Assembly: GCF_000226115.1 (NCBI RefSeq) | Contig: NC_016460.1 | Location: 2,480,001 to 2,544,000, forward strand | DNA from: Thermothielavioides terrestris NRRL 8126 | Taxonomy: Eukaryota > Ascomycota > Sordariomycetes > Sordariales > Chaetomiaceae | Direction: 5' to 3' | DNA: 64,000 nucleotides | Shown here: piece by piece, positions 44,344 through 55,850 of the stretch | How positions within the stretch are numbered: position 1 is the first letter of the stretch | How the letters are laid out: every line of letters begins with the position of its first letter | The notes under the pieces: generated by a model | Databases searched by the model: none | Told to the model about the DNA's origin: nothing | The model's input: only the letters and a program-made list of their open reading frames with translations | Translations under genes and position numbers: made by a program

Positions 44344-47300
44344 ATGGTATGCTGTGGCTTCCCGGCGACCAACCAACCTTGGTCTCCCCCTCTCCCCCAC
44401 CCCCCCAATCTCGGACCTCCCGCTGACCCTTCCCTCAGGTCCTCTTCAAGCGCAAGCCGGTGCAGTTCCTGCCCGTGCCCCAGATCGAAGATGAGCACCA
44501 GGAGGTCCGTTGCCCTTGGTCCTTGCCCCAGCCGCTAATACACCCAATTGACCGCAGCTGAGAACTGACTGGCATCCCTGGCGCGTAGGTCTGGCATATT
44601 CCCGAGACCGGCGAGGTCTTCGTCACATATGAAGACTACTTGGAGCGGTTCGTACTCACCCCAATGCCCTCGCATGCTTGGGAACCATGAGAAAGCCCGT
44701 CGAGAGAGACAGTTGAGCTGACACTTTTCCAGGATGGACTTTTATAAGCAGGTAATGCCAGCCCCCACCCCCTCCTCATATGCTGTGTAAGTCGTGCCAA
44801 GGATGCGTCGGACTGACTCTCGGGCAGAAACGCTTTATCTGCACCATTACAGGCCACTCGGGTCTAACCTTCTTCGATGCGCTGTCAAGCGAGGTAGGCC
44901 GGACGCTCCTCTTGTACCCTGTTTTCTTTGTTACCTCTTTAGGGCTGTTTCTCTAACCAAGGGCACAATGCTAGCTCGCCGGCGCCGCCGAGGTGGACCA
45001 GGCGTTCCCCGAGGCGCTCAAGGGCCCCATCCTGCGACGCGTCCAATTCCAAACCGTGTCCCGCATCGACACGCTCGTCGACCAGATATACGACGAGTTT
45101 AAGAACGACTACTACCCGGGCGAGGCCGTGACGGTACACATCCTGGGCGGCGAGAGACTCCACGGCGTCGTGAGGGACAAGACGCGCTTCGGCAGCAAAG
45201 TTCTGCCCGACGGCAGTGTGACCCCGCCCTTCTCGCGCTACTTCGTCAGCCTGGACGAGCGCCCCGACGAGGAGGCCGTGGTCGACGATTCGCACATCTT
45301 CCGCGACCGAAAGGTGTTTACCAAAGCGGTCCTGCGTTCTTTCATCAAGAAGACGGTGACCAGGGAAGCCTGGAACGGGGCCCCATGGTTGGTGAAGCAC
45401 GACGTGGCGGAGAAGTACCACATCGATACGCGCATCCCGCCGCACTTGCGCTATGACAACAAGCTCCTCGAGCGGAAGCAGCTGCAGCTGCAGAAGAAGG
45501 CGTCGTCGCAGTTCGACCCAGCAGCCCTGGCGTCCCCTGGGCCCTCCAGCCCCACCGGCTTTAGATTGCCCGAGCTGAAGCCTGCACCGAAGAGTCACAA
45601 GTCTAAGGCCCAGCAGGCCCTCCAGGCGCAACAGCATGCGATCAAGGGCAAGCACAGCACGTTTGGAGGGCATGAGCCTGGGCAGTTCGTCCACCTGCCG
45701 CTGCCCGGCAACCCCTTCCAGTTCCCCATATCATTCCGCGGCCAGGAGCCGCCGCCGATTGTCAGGCAGCGGGAGCCGACACCACCCCCGCCGCCGGTGA
45801 AGTATCCCATCGAGGACCTGCAGGTCGAGCGTCGGGGGCTGGTTCGGCCTCAGCTCAAGTACATGTGCAGCGACACGCCAGTCAGCGTCGGGCCCGAGGC
45901 CAAGTCGCCCTTCAGCGACAAGATCCTGATGAAGTCGGTAGGTCCGTTGCTTGAGACGTGGGACACGTTGAACGTCTACTGCGAGATATTCAAGCTGGAC
46001 TCGTTCACCTTCGACGACTACGTGGAGGCCATGATCGTGGCCTCCGACGAAGTCCCCGTCCAGCTCTTTGACGAGATACATTGTGCGGTTCTCAAGATCT
46101 TGGTCACCTCCGAGGCCGAAGGTGGCAAGGTACAGATTCAGCTCCCGGAACTGGAGGACGAGGAGGAGGATGAGGAGGAGGAAGAAGAGGACGAGCAGGA
46201 TGAGAGCAGTGCGCCAACACCGGAACCAGAACCGCAACCTTCGGGTCGGGCGACCCGGAGCAGCTTGGCGAAGATGGAGGCGGAGAGGCTAGCTGCGGAG
46301 GCTGCGGCGGCGGAGAAGGAGATGCGGGAGGCCGAGGACGCGCCGAAGCACCGGGCTGAAGAAGTGCTCCGTGGCTACGACTGGATCGAGCATCTCAGCA
46401 AGCGGGACTTCAAGGACGGCGGCTGGCAGCTGATCATGGTTGGCCTGCTGCACCAGCTCTCCAAGAACGAGCGGCTGAAGGCGAGCTGCGAGGAACTCCT
46501 TCAACAGCTGGTCCCGATTGACATTGAGCCCTCCCAGGAGACAGTACGCCAGAGATACGCCAATCTCGACGTCAACTATCGCGTTCAGGCATTGCAAATC
46601 ATCTGCATGCTGACGGCCGAGACGAAGGCAATCCGCGGGTACATGGAGGATTGCAGTGAGACGATGACCGGGTACAGGAAAGAGAAGATTGAGTGGCAGA
46701 GGAGGAGGAAGCAATTGTGAGTGAAGGGCGTTCCGTTTGCCTCAAAGCATCTTGTGCTAACATTTCCGCAGGATCGAGGAGCTCAAAAACCTCAATGACC
46801 AGCGCAAGATTCTGTTGCCTGATAACCTTCCTCCAAGCCCGCCGCTCGAGCCGGCAAAGACCAACGGGGATGTGAAAATGTCAGATGCCGAAGATTTGCC
46901 GGCCAACACGTCAGACGAGGTCCCGGACTCGGATGACGACGGGCAGGCGAGGAAACTGCGGCGCGCGACCGACCGCGCCGCGGAACGCAAGCGGAAGGCC
47001 GAGAAGGAGCAAGAGCGGAAGGAGAAGGCTGAGGCGGCGGCCAAGGTGCCGAAGCAGACGAAGCAATTCCAGCGGGTGCTCAAGGACATCCAGAAGAAGG
47101 AGGACGAGATCGCCGAGTGCGAGCGCGAGATTGCCGTCATTGACAACGACCTGCGTGAGGCCGACTGCCCGCGCACACGTGTGCTCGGCAAAGACCGGTT
47201 CTGGAACCGGTACTACTGGTTCGAGCGCAACGGCATGCCCTACGGCGGGCTCCCCGACAGCTCGACCGCGTCGGCAGGCTACGCCAACGGGTGCATCTGG

Positions 47301-48062
47301 GTCCAGGGGCCGGACGAGCTCGAGCGCGAGGGCTACATCGACATGAAGGCCGAGTACCAGGACGAGTACAGGGCCAAGTTTGGCATGACGGTGCCGGAGC
47401 GCAAGAAGCTCGAGGAGGGCGCCACCAGTGTGTTCAACGCCTGCCAGTGGGGCTACTACTCCGAGCCGGAGGACGTGGACGCGCTCATCGCCTGGCTGGA
47501 TGTCCGCGGCTCCAACGAGCTGAAACTGCGCAAGGAGCTGGTCAACTACCGCGATAAGATCGTCACCAACATGAAGAACCGCAAGGCCTATCTCGCCCCG
47601 CCGGACGAGAAAAAGGAGAAAACAGAGGGCGGCGACAACGCCGGCGAAGCCACACCCGCCGCCGCCGCGGCCTCCACAGCAGGAAGCAGTGTTGTCAACG
47701 GCAGCCGCAACAATATCAACAATAACAACAAGAGGATGAGCACCCGCGGCAGGGGCGTCACGACCATCGCCGGCCCCCCACCGCCGCCCCCGCCCCCGCC
47801 TGCAGCCGCGGAGCCGGCGCCGGCGCCGGCGCCCACGTACCGGTGCATGAACTGGGTGAACACGATGGCGCTGGACGAGATCGGGCACCTGCACAGCCAG
47901 GAACCGCCGCCGGCGCGGCCGCGCAAGATGACCAAGAAGAAGGAGGCCGCCGTGGCTGCTGCTGCTGCGGCGGCGGCCGCGGCTGCGGCCGCGGCTGCGC
48001 CGGACATGGTGGTTACGAGGGGCAAGAAGGGCCGGCAGGGTGCTGCTGGCGCGGGGAGGTGA
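44344..48062 (+). CDS. itc1: ITC1/ACF1-like subunit of the ISWI chromatin-remodelling complex
   Basis: Seven exons, 44344-44346 (ATG only), 44439-44504, 44589-44647, 44733-44751, 44828-44893, 44975-46716 and 46772-48062, give about 1081 residues with consistent phases. The joined N-terminus, MVLFKRKPVQFLP... then VWHIPETGEVF and FICTITGHSGLTFFDAL, is the WAC domain of yeast Itc1 and metazoan ACF1 (to about residue 130). A DDT domain lies near 388-450 (VGPLLETWDTLNVYCEIF), an acidic stretch near 460-490, a WHIM motif near 535-580 and the WSTF-type DRFWNRYYWFERNGMPYGG near 790. The tail holds poly-Pro, poly-Asn and a 15-residue Ala run. The product partners the ISWI ATPase in nucleosome spacing. 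The five short 5' exons are supported by continuous similarity to the yeast protein; the three-base first exon is the boldest part of the model. Confidence 0.9.
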
Positions 48063-48225
48063 GCGCAAGCGACTTGCGACATGGTGTGTTGGCATGGGAT
48101 ATAGCGAGACGGTGTGTTAGCGCGGGATATAGTGGTTTGTTTGTAGTGGCTGGCTCTGTCTGGGCGGAGCGGAGGGGTTGGGCAGAAGTGAACCAACCGG
48201 TGGTGGGCTAGTGTTTTCTGTTTTC

Positions 48226-48282
<57 letters not shown>

Positions 48283-49300
48283 TCGAGTTTAGGTTAGGGG
48301 GGTAAAAGGTAAAGCATCTGCGGTTCCCAGCTGCCAGCCGTGGCGGTCTGGGCTTGGTGTGTGGGCGGTGGATGAACAGCATCTATCTCGTGGTTCGCTG
48401 GGGACAGATAGGGTGGGGATGGGATATTTGCATTTTGCGCTTGCGCCGTGTTGCATTTTTCTCGCTGAAGGCCGAGGGGCTTGGGCATTTTTCTCGCAGA
48501 ACGCGGGGGGGGGAGGGCTTGGACGGGTGTTTTGAGGTGTTGCTTTTCTACCTATTTACTAAGAAGTACAGGACAAGCTTCGAGATAGCTATGGCATTGT
48601 GGCGCTGGGACGGGACAAGAAAAGGGGGCGCTTTTTTAAACCATGGGAGGAGGCGCTCTGGTTGCGTTTTGAGTTCCTCGTGTGTGTGTGTGTGTCTATG
48701 TGTGTTTGTCGTTTCGTCGGTTTCGCTACGCGGTAGACTGTCTAATATAGCTGGGCGGTGTGGAGGGAAGACGGGGCGTTTTGTGGTTGGACCTTGCGAA
48801 GAATACAGATTAACTAAGAACGGAGACTTGAGAGAGAGAGAGATCCCGCTCGATGAAGTCTCACCTGTTGAATGGGTGATGGCATTGTTCCACGAGCGGC
48901 ACCACCTATACGGTCGGTTGTGGCAGCGAGAGTGAGTCGACAGAGTACCTAGGTATGTACTGTGTGATGTTACCACAGTAGATACTTGAGTAATTACAGA
49001 GCCTGCTATAATCTGCCAATCCTTGCTTGAGTATCCTACCTGGTTTTACAAGGCGAGAGCCCATTTGGGCTACGAGTTGTGCTCTTGCTTGGTTTTGCTT
49101 GGCTTAGCTTGAGAGTGAATGTGAGCGTTGGTTAACGTCTCTGTGGGGCCCCTCACCGACCTCACACATTGCCTTGATTGCTTGATTCTGTTTCGTCGAA
49201 CGCTCATTTACTTATTCCAACGGTTTACGAGCAATTGAACAACTGCTTTTCCAACCCGTTACGATCCGGCACTGATTTTCTAGCCCCTGGGGAACCCAAG
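48063..49300. other. Intergenic, 1.2 kb, with microsatellites
   Basis: It holds the ITC1 3' UTR and the upstream region of the PDI-like gene. Besides the 52-T run it has a (GT)8 tract near 48680-48695 and a GA tract near 48830-48842. A TACCTAGGTA palindrome lies at 48946-48955. No gene is seen. Confidence 0.5.
48230..48281 (+). repeat. 52-nt T homopolymer
   Basis: It is an uninterrupted run of 52 T starting 168 bp after the ITC1 stop. Its exact length is uncertain because homopolymers of this size are prone to sequencing and assembly error. Confidence 0.9.
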
Positions 49301-50871
49301 ATGACGTGGGTCCGCGCAGCCGCCTTGCTCCTCCTGGGAAAAAGGGCAGTTATGGCGTGGGAGCATGCCTCGATGGGGGAGCTCCAGAGAGCGGTAGAGG
49401 CTGGGGGGGCCGTTCTGGCTGCTTGTGAGTAGGACCTAAAGGACACACAGAACGACGGCGAGTTTGAGGTTAACCATCAGCCAGTGGTCAAGGTAAGCAT
49501 ATGCCCCCAGTTTCCGGGGCTCATTATCCGGAACACTATTCCGGTGGGGTGTCAAGTAGCTGATAGGGTGTTTGTTGCCCTGCGGTGTCTCTAGCCAGAT
49601 GAGTAAGTAAGATGAGGCGCGGCCTGTTCCCCATTGTGTTGCACCATGCTCATAGACGACGTCCGGTCCAGGCCGGCCAGCGTGTCTCTCGAGCCCGAGT
49701 GGCTCGCAGCTGCCCGCGAGGCCAAGGGAAGCCAGCAGGTTCTGAGTATTGAACTATTGACTGCTCCCAGCCGGACGCAGGTTGCGCTGCGCATGGGGCA
49801 ACGGTGTTCCCGGCCATCTTCCTGCTACAATCGAATAGGCCAGCTGTGCAATACCGCGGTCCGCGACGGAGTGCTGCGTAAGCGCCCACTGTTGTTGGTT
49901 CAGGAATCGCGCATTCCCTGACAGACCGGTGCCGCTCCCAGGCTCTTGCACTTCATCTCGAGGCACACCCGGCCCGCCGTCTCGGAAAGGCTGGACGCAG
50001 ATGGCCTTGCCACGTTCAAGACCGCTGATGAGACGGTGTTTGTCGCGTACTTGGACGCGGATGACCACGGCTCAGCTGCGATGTTCAGAAGTGTGGCAGA
50101 GCGGTACCGTGACGAGTTTACGTTTGGCACCGTTACTGACCCCGTCGTGGCCGAGGCTCAGGGGGCAAAGGCTCCCGCCGTGATATGCTACAAGCCGATC
50201 GACGGGGATACGGTAACCTTGAAGGGATTCCAAGCAACAGAGGAGCTAGATGCGTGGTATGGAACCCCTATTTGCCCTTTTGGTAGTATGTACTTGTATA
50301 GTACTGTGTATTGACACACGAGCGGCAGGGTGAAGGAGGCGTCACGGGCCGTCATCGGCGAGCTGACTGTCCTAAACCGGCAGAGACTGCTTGATGTAGG
50401 AAATCACCGTCACTGCCGTACTTTGGTCCTACGGCTGACAGAACGCAGCGTGGATGGCCGATGGTCTATCTCTTTGGCGCTACAGAGAGCGAGCGGCAGC
50501 GGCTTCGGAAGTCGCTATATCGATTTGCGCGGAGCTACTACGACTCGCTGACGTCGGTCGTTGTTGACCCGTTTGAGTTTCCGGACCTGATGAGCCAGTT
50601 GGGTCTCGAGCCCGATGTTTTCCCTGCCGGGGCAGTACACCAGCTGTCCGAGGATCGCATCTACCCGTACCCGAAGGGGCAGTCTCTGAGCCCCGACTCT
50701 CTCCAGCAATGGGCCCTTGACGTCTACCAAGGCCGTATCAAGCCGTGGGCGCCGCCGGGGGTGACCACTACGCACGAGGATCTGGGCCCTGCTCGGGCCG
50801 CGACTCGTAAGATGTCGACAGCGAGCATTCCCGGCGTGAAGATCATGGTCGGGGGGCACGACGAGTTATGA
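49301..50871 (+). CDS. PDI-like (thioredoxin-fold) ER protein, frame interrupted by 8-base insertion or spliced by a 32-base intron
   Basis: Exons 49301-49424, 49656-49877, 49942-50256, 50329-50395 and 50449-50871 give about 380 residues. The N-terminus looks like a signal peptide followed by a degenerate thioredoxin domain (SLEPEWLAAAREAKG, later FPAIFLLQ and a YRGPR motif). A second thioredoxin-like domain follows (FKTADETVFVAYLD...), then a third (MVYLFGATESE to about QGRIKPW). This is the usual layout of fungal protein disulfide isomerase-like proteins, but no CxxC active site is visible. In exon 2 the conserved frame shifts at 49747-49762, where TATTGAAC/TATTGACT looks like an 8-base insertion. 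Treating 49739-49770 as a 32-base GT...AG intron also restores the frame. All other phases agree. Intron 1 (231 bp) is long and uncertain. There is no ER retention tetrapeptide of the HDEL type; the end is GGHDEL, which is close to one. Confidence 0.75.
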
Positions 50872-50933
50872 TAGCGCGGGGTTTCGAGAGTGGAGATGTG
50901 CACCTGTCCGCGCCAGCACAGGGAGTAGACCGT

Positions 50934-52871
50934 CTAGACTTCGCTTTGTCTCCTGAGGCACACTTCCAAGCCTCTACTCCGCAACTCGCGCCCAATGGCC
51001 TCCTGCATGACTTCCACACGCCGCCTACACCACCAATATGTTTCGCCTGGTAGCAGCGCCGCCACAATGCGATAGACGTGGAACAGCAGGACGAGCATGC
51101 GCGAGTCCCCGCCAGAGATAAGCGCCAGCAGCGGTCCGAAACACATCATGGGGATCGTCGTCACATACCGCACCAGATCGCTCCGCCTCACCTCGAGCCG
51201 GCGACAACCACCACCAGGTACCCCGCCCGCCGACATGCCGGATGCCGCACAGCCGCCGCCGGGCCCCTCCGACACGAAGGCCATAGCGACCGCAAGACGC
51301 GCCGCAAGCCGCCTGTACGCCGCCCGCGTCAGCGCCTCGTCGTGCGCCCCCGCGCTCCTGACGTAGGCCTCGCCCTCCTTGTAGCTCTGCCACAGCGTCA
51401 TCACCTTGTACGGCGGCGCCGACGACGACGGCAGGCTCGGCAGCAAGCCCTCCAGGTACGCCGCCGCGATACTAGTATCGCTCCCGGCGCCACCTGGCGT
51501 GGACGCGGACGAACCGGTAATCGGGGTGGTCAGCGACCCGTCCCTCGAGGACAACGACGACGACGACGACGCGGATGAAGGCGGTGACTGCGTCTGTGAC
51601 GTCCCTGCAGAGCAAAACGCGTTCCTGCCCCCTCGATACCGCGAGTTCTCGTACAGCGCCATAAACCCGCGCACATGCCGCTGCCAGTTCAGCCCCAGCG
51701 CGTGGACGGCGTCCTCGAGCGCCATGCACGGCTGGAGCACGGCGACGTGCGCGAAGACGGACCGGCGGTCCTGGAACAGCGGCCAGGCCATGAAGAAGAT
51801 CTGGCGCACGCCCGTCGACAGCCAGTAGAGCCGGTCGCCCGACAGATCCAGCGGGCGCGGATGGTGATTCTCGTCCTCGGCCTCAGCAGCGGCCGGCGGG
51901 GTCTGGCCGTCCATGAAGCTGAGGTCGCTCCACATGAGGAACTGGATCAGGTTGGCGGTGCCGAGCAGCGCGTCGCAGTTGGCGGCCGTGATGGGCGCCG
52001 AGAGCGCGGCGCGGTAGTCGCGCAGGGCTTTGTCCAGCAGGACGTCCTTGGCCCGGTGGTAGCGTGGGTTGCTCGGGACCAGGTAGTCGAGGTGCGCGGC
52101 CGAGACGGAGAGAAGCGCGTTGACGAGATACGTGTGCTGGCGGGACTGCTCAGGGGTCGCCCCGCCCGGGCCCCCTGTCAGCTTTGCAAAGATAGGGGGC
52201 AGATGGGGCAGGGAGTTGGGGCGGCTGGCACCGCACATACATACCTGAAAGGCTAGCTGCAGCATCCGGGGCCACACCGGTTCGAACGGCAGCGTGTGGA
52301 CGGTGTGCTGCTCAAAGTGGTGCAGAAGCTCCATGTGCAGAAGATTGATTGGGCCACACTCGGGCTCGGAGAGCGTCCGCCAGGGTAGCTCGGGTGGCGG
52401 AGAAGCGCTCCCATCCTGGCTGGATGACAACGGCCTGGCTCGGACGCAGGTCTCCTTCCGCTTGACACAGTTCCTGCACGGATCGCCCTCGTCACACTGC
52501 CGCAACCGCTGTTAAAACGCGAGGTAGCCCACCCAAACCGCCCGTTGTAGGGCGTGGGACGGGAAGTTAGGAAGGGCGTGCGGACATCTCACCTTGACTT
52601 TGCGTCTTTTGCATCTTATACAGCCCAGCCTTGATTTCTGACGTCCAATCGGGTTAGCACTTGCATGATATTCCCATTATGGCCATCATTTTTTTCTTTT
52701 TTCCCACGAGGCGGCCCGACTAGTATCCAGCACCCCTTTCCCCGGACGACGTACCCGGTGCGGCCGCTTCTTTCGAGTTTCCTCGGGTCCTACGACCCTT
52801 AACACGGGCCCCCCACCGTTTCTAGTCACGAGGAACGTATTTGCAAAAGTGGTGGCCTGCAGCGAATCCAT
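50934..52871 (-). CDS. Zn2Cys6 transcription factor (second regulator)
   Basis: Four exons, 52871-52755, 52637-52593, 52496-52245 and 52145-50934, give about 541 residues. The zinc cluster is assembled from exons 2 and 3: Cys 45, 48, 55, 61, 64 and 71, in the sequence SRLGCIRCKRRKVKCDEGDP. It is placed after a basic stretch that ends exon 1 (KKRPHR). The rest resembles the fungal-specific TF domain of the sterol-uptake/C6 regulator type, with ELLHHFEQHT near 105, ALLSVSAAHLDYL, and a C-terminal helical part with a disordered Ser-rich insert. The intron at 52244-52146 is exactly 99 bp and in frame; without it 33 unconserved residues are added. The gene converges on the PDI-like gene with 62 bp between stops. 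The target genes are unknown. Confidence 0.85.
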
Positions 52872-54641
52872 TGTCGCGGTTCTGGGGGGTCGTTTTCCAG
52901 GCACAGGACTCAGGGGTTTAGCCAGAAAAGGGGGGGTGTCTGTTGGTTGACAGTGCGACCCAGTAACTACCGGATCAACGCACAAAGGTTGATTCCGACT
53001 CTGGAAAGCGACGGTATCGAATCCAATAAAGATAAATGCGAACCTCCCCGTCTCTCCTTTAAATATCGCAGCAATCCTCTTCGCGACCGCGAACGAGGAC
53101 CCGAAAACACGAAAACACGAGGTGGCAATGAAAATGACTTGGCTTCGTGAGCAACTGCTGCTCCCTGCCCGACCGTCTCGCGCCGGTCTTTCCAAGCCCG
53201 GGATAATGGCGGCAATGTTCGGACACAGGGACGGAATGGAGGATTGATCAAGAGGACCTCCCACCGCGAGCACCGCGGAACGGAGCGGCGACGTTCTCCA
53301 GGCACATGTCAAAACCGTGCTCGCATTCCGTTTTCGGAATGCGAGTGCCGAGGAGCCCCCGGCTTGGCGATGCAGGAGAGCAGGGCGCTTAATAAGCCGC
53401 CTCGACCGACTGCTCAACGTTGGGAAATTTAAGAGTTAGCAATCAAGCATAAGGTAAGGCATGAATTGAAAGTCGAATTTGGTTTCTCACAACGACATGT
53501 GAGCTTTGCAGCCTGGGAGATGCGCATGCTAAGCAGCGTTCATACTGTCTACATGGTCCGGAATATAGCGTCTCGAAGCCTCTCAAGCTAAAGCTGATGC
53601 GCTACCTTAAACACGCTCCCTGCTGGAGCAAGCATAGGATCCAACCTAGCACTGTGACCAACGCTAATGCTACGATGCTAAATCTAAGAAGAAAAACCAT
53701 TGAAGAAGAGAGGGAGAAGAAAAAAAAGGGCGAAAAGATCTAATACGTAGAACTCTGCTGGCCATCCCCGTTTGTGCTCAAACACGCCCCTTTTTGAAAA
53801 CAGTTCACGACTTAAGAGGCGCCCTGAGCAAGGGGCCGATAGCCAGCCTGAGCCAAGCAAGAACGGCGAGACGTATACGACGGCCATCGCTGCGGATGCC
53901 TGGAAGTAGCCAGACTATCGAAAGCGCCCCCCGAATCCGTTGCGCTCGCGAAGGCCACAGTCGACGTCCTGGAGTCCGATAATGGACCATTCCCCGCGCT
54001 CGCTGCGAGTCCTGGAATGGGATGCTTGCGTCCTCAGAAGCAAGTTCGTTAACGACACAAGTACCCACCTGCTACGGATAACTAAAGTTAACGTTAAGCT
54101 CAGCCCTACCGCTCGTGGAGAGGTGGAGCCCAGTGGAGCGCAGTGCTGTGGAGGCGTTAACGGGTCTTCAGATCGGACGCCAAGCTTCTGGGGCTCGCGT
54201 GGACGTGTGTAAGTGTTCCGAGTGTCATCACACTTAAACACCGGCGACGAAGGATGGTGAGAGAGACTCTCGAATTCAGGCGGGTGGGTTGCTGGAAGGC
54301 TCCCTTGGTTACGAATCCTTTGCAGATTGGGGAAGTGCGGGGGAATAGGGGGAATTTCCAATCACGGCTGTTGCAAGGCGTGCGGGGCAGCCTGCCACCC
54401 AGCAGCACCAAACACCCTGTTCCTTCCCTCCGCCGAGTCGTGTGCCCCTGTTCCCCGCAATGTTGTGCTACCACACAGTTGGCTGTTCGTGTTCTCCGCA
54501 AGCAATTTCTCCGTGCTGCTACGTGCCGCTACGTGCCTTCCTCTTTCCACGTGTCTCCCGAGTTTTATTCCGCCCTGAAGAACTTCATTCTTCGGTCGCT
54601 CCCAGTCCCGCAAACTGCAGACGCCCTACCCAGACATCACC
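52872..54641. other. Divergent intergenic region, 1.8 kb
   Basis: It contains the promoters of the Zn2Cys6 gene (-) and of the 402-residue protein (+). A purine-rich A-rich run lies near 53700-53735. The minus-strand open frame extending upstream of 52871 is not needed because the conserved exon 1 begins at the chosen Met. No other gene is recognised. Confidence 0.45.
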
Positions 54642-55850
54642 ATGTTGCCGCCACCTCTCTTCGCCGCCCTCCGTCGGCCTCTGTCTGAAGCCCTCGGTCG
54701 GCCGCCAGTGCAACCCGTTTCCTTTCGCCGACAACTACGGAACCGCGAACGTGTCGCCGTCAGCCAGAAGCGTTCCGTCAGCACCGGGCTTTTCAGGCGC
54801 AAGTCCGAATCATCACGGTCATCAGCCTCACGGCTCGCACAAGCCGCACGATCCAGACAGTTGGCACCGCCCAGACCTCCCGATCCGTATAAGAAATACT
54901 GCGATAGGCTCATCAAACGTCTGCTGCCCTTCCATGTCCAGCCGCCGCCAGCTAAAGGCAGGTCCAAGTGGCGTCGCATCCTCATGATGCAACGAATTCG
55001 GGCCCGCAGAACGAACCGTCAGCGAAGGCGGGAGAGGCGGAAGACTGAAATGCTCCGCGAGCAACCCTACCAGGTGTCTCGCTTGGTTCTCGACCTTGAC
55101 GCCATCGACTGCCCCGGCGTCCGTCCTTACTCCCTGCAGGACGAGATCGAGCAGAGGGACCTCTGGGGTACCAACCCTGAGATGGACGCCCTGTTCCAGC
55201 GCATGGTGCGGGTCAAGGAGGAGATCCGGGTATCCAAAATGAAGTGGCAAGCAGAAGTTCGACAGTATGACCCCAAGCGCATCACGGAGCGGGATGTCCT
55301 GGCCGTGGCCTTTTTCGGCGCCCCTCACGACTCGGACGTGACCGGCAATGCTCAAGTGGCTGCACAAGCGCCCCCACTTGGCTATGTGACGAGAGGTCTT
55401 CTCGACTCCATGGGCGTCACTGATCGCATTGCCGATGATGTCCACCACACGGTCCACATGCTGCTCCGCCGGTTGAGAGAGCAACCCTCGTTGACGGTGC
55501 CCAGCGAACCTTTTCGGGAATTTGCCGATACTCTCGGGAAAACGGAGGACGTTGCACTTGTCGAACGAATTGTAGCGCCCCTTCTCCAGACAGGTTGGGG
55601 CCGCGCCATGGTATCAAGGTGCCGAGATGAAATCGTCGGGGCCTGCGTTAGAGCCAACCGCCTGGTCCTTGACGACGGAGCATGGAGGGTTTACCGGTTC
55701 CTCAAGAGCTTGTCGGCGGGTCTGGCGGCAAACGGCCTCAAGTTCGACCTCGCGTCTAGCGCTGCGGTTCGCCAGCTTGAAGATCGTCTATTTGGCCAGC
55801 ACCTGGGGCTGCTTCGGGGGCAGCATGGTGTCCTCGGCCTTCAACAATGA
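54642..55850 (+). CDS. Hypothetical protein, 402 residues
   Basis: Intronless frame. I do not recognise the family. The first 50 residues are rich in Arg, Ser, Leu and Pro and almost lack acidic residues, which would fit a mitochondrial targeting sequence. A strongly basic segment (about 100-140) contains an RRxRRERRK-type cluster. The C-terminal 250 residues look like a folded, helical domain with ordinary composition (DRIADDVHHTVHMLLRRLRE, EDVALVERIVAPLLQTGWG). Clean third-position GC preference and the length argue that it is a real gene. A mitochondrial or nuclear location is a guess. Confidence 0.75.
   Translation: MLPPPLFAALRRPLSEALGRPPVQPVSFRRQLRNRERVAVSQKRSVSTGLFRRKSESSRSSASRLAQAARSRQLAPPRPPDPYKKYCDRLIKRLLPFHVQPPPAKGRSKWRRILMMQRIRARRTNRQRRRERRKTEMLREQPYQVSRLVLDLDAIDCPGVRPYSLQDEIEQRDLWGTNPEMDALFQRMVRVKEEIRVSKMKWQAEVRQYDPKRITERDVLAVAFFGAPHDSDVTGNAQVAAQAPPLGYVTRGLLDSMGVTDRIADDVHHTVHMLLRRLREQPSLTVPSEPFREFADTLGKTEDVALVERIVAPLLQTGWGRAMVSRCRDEIVGACVRANRLVLDDGAWRVYRFLKSLSAGLAANGLKFDLASSAAVRQLEDRLFGQHLGLLRGQHGVLGLQQ

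Noticed and set aside
52686..53417. 243-codon minus-strand frame as a separate gene
   Set aside because: Its last part (52871-52755) is exon 1 of the Zn2Cys6 gene, joined by a GTACGT donor to the zinc cluster exon; the upstream part shows no conserved content.
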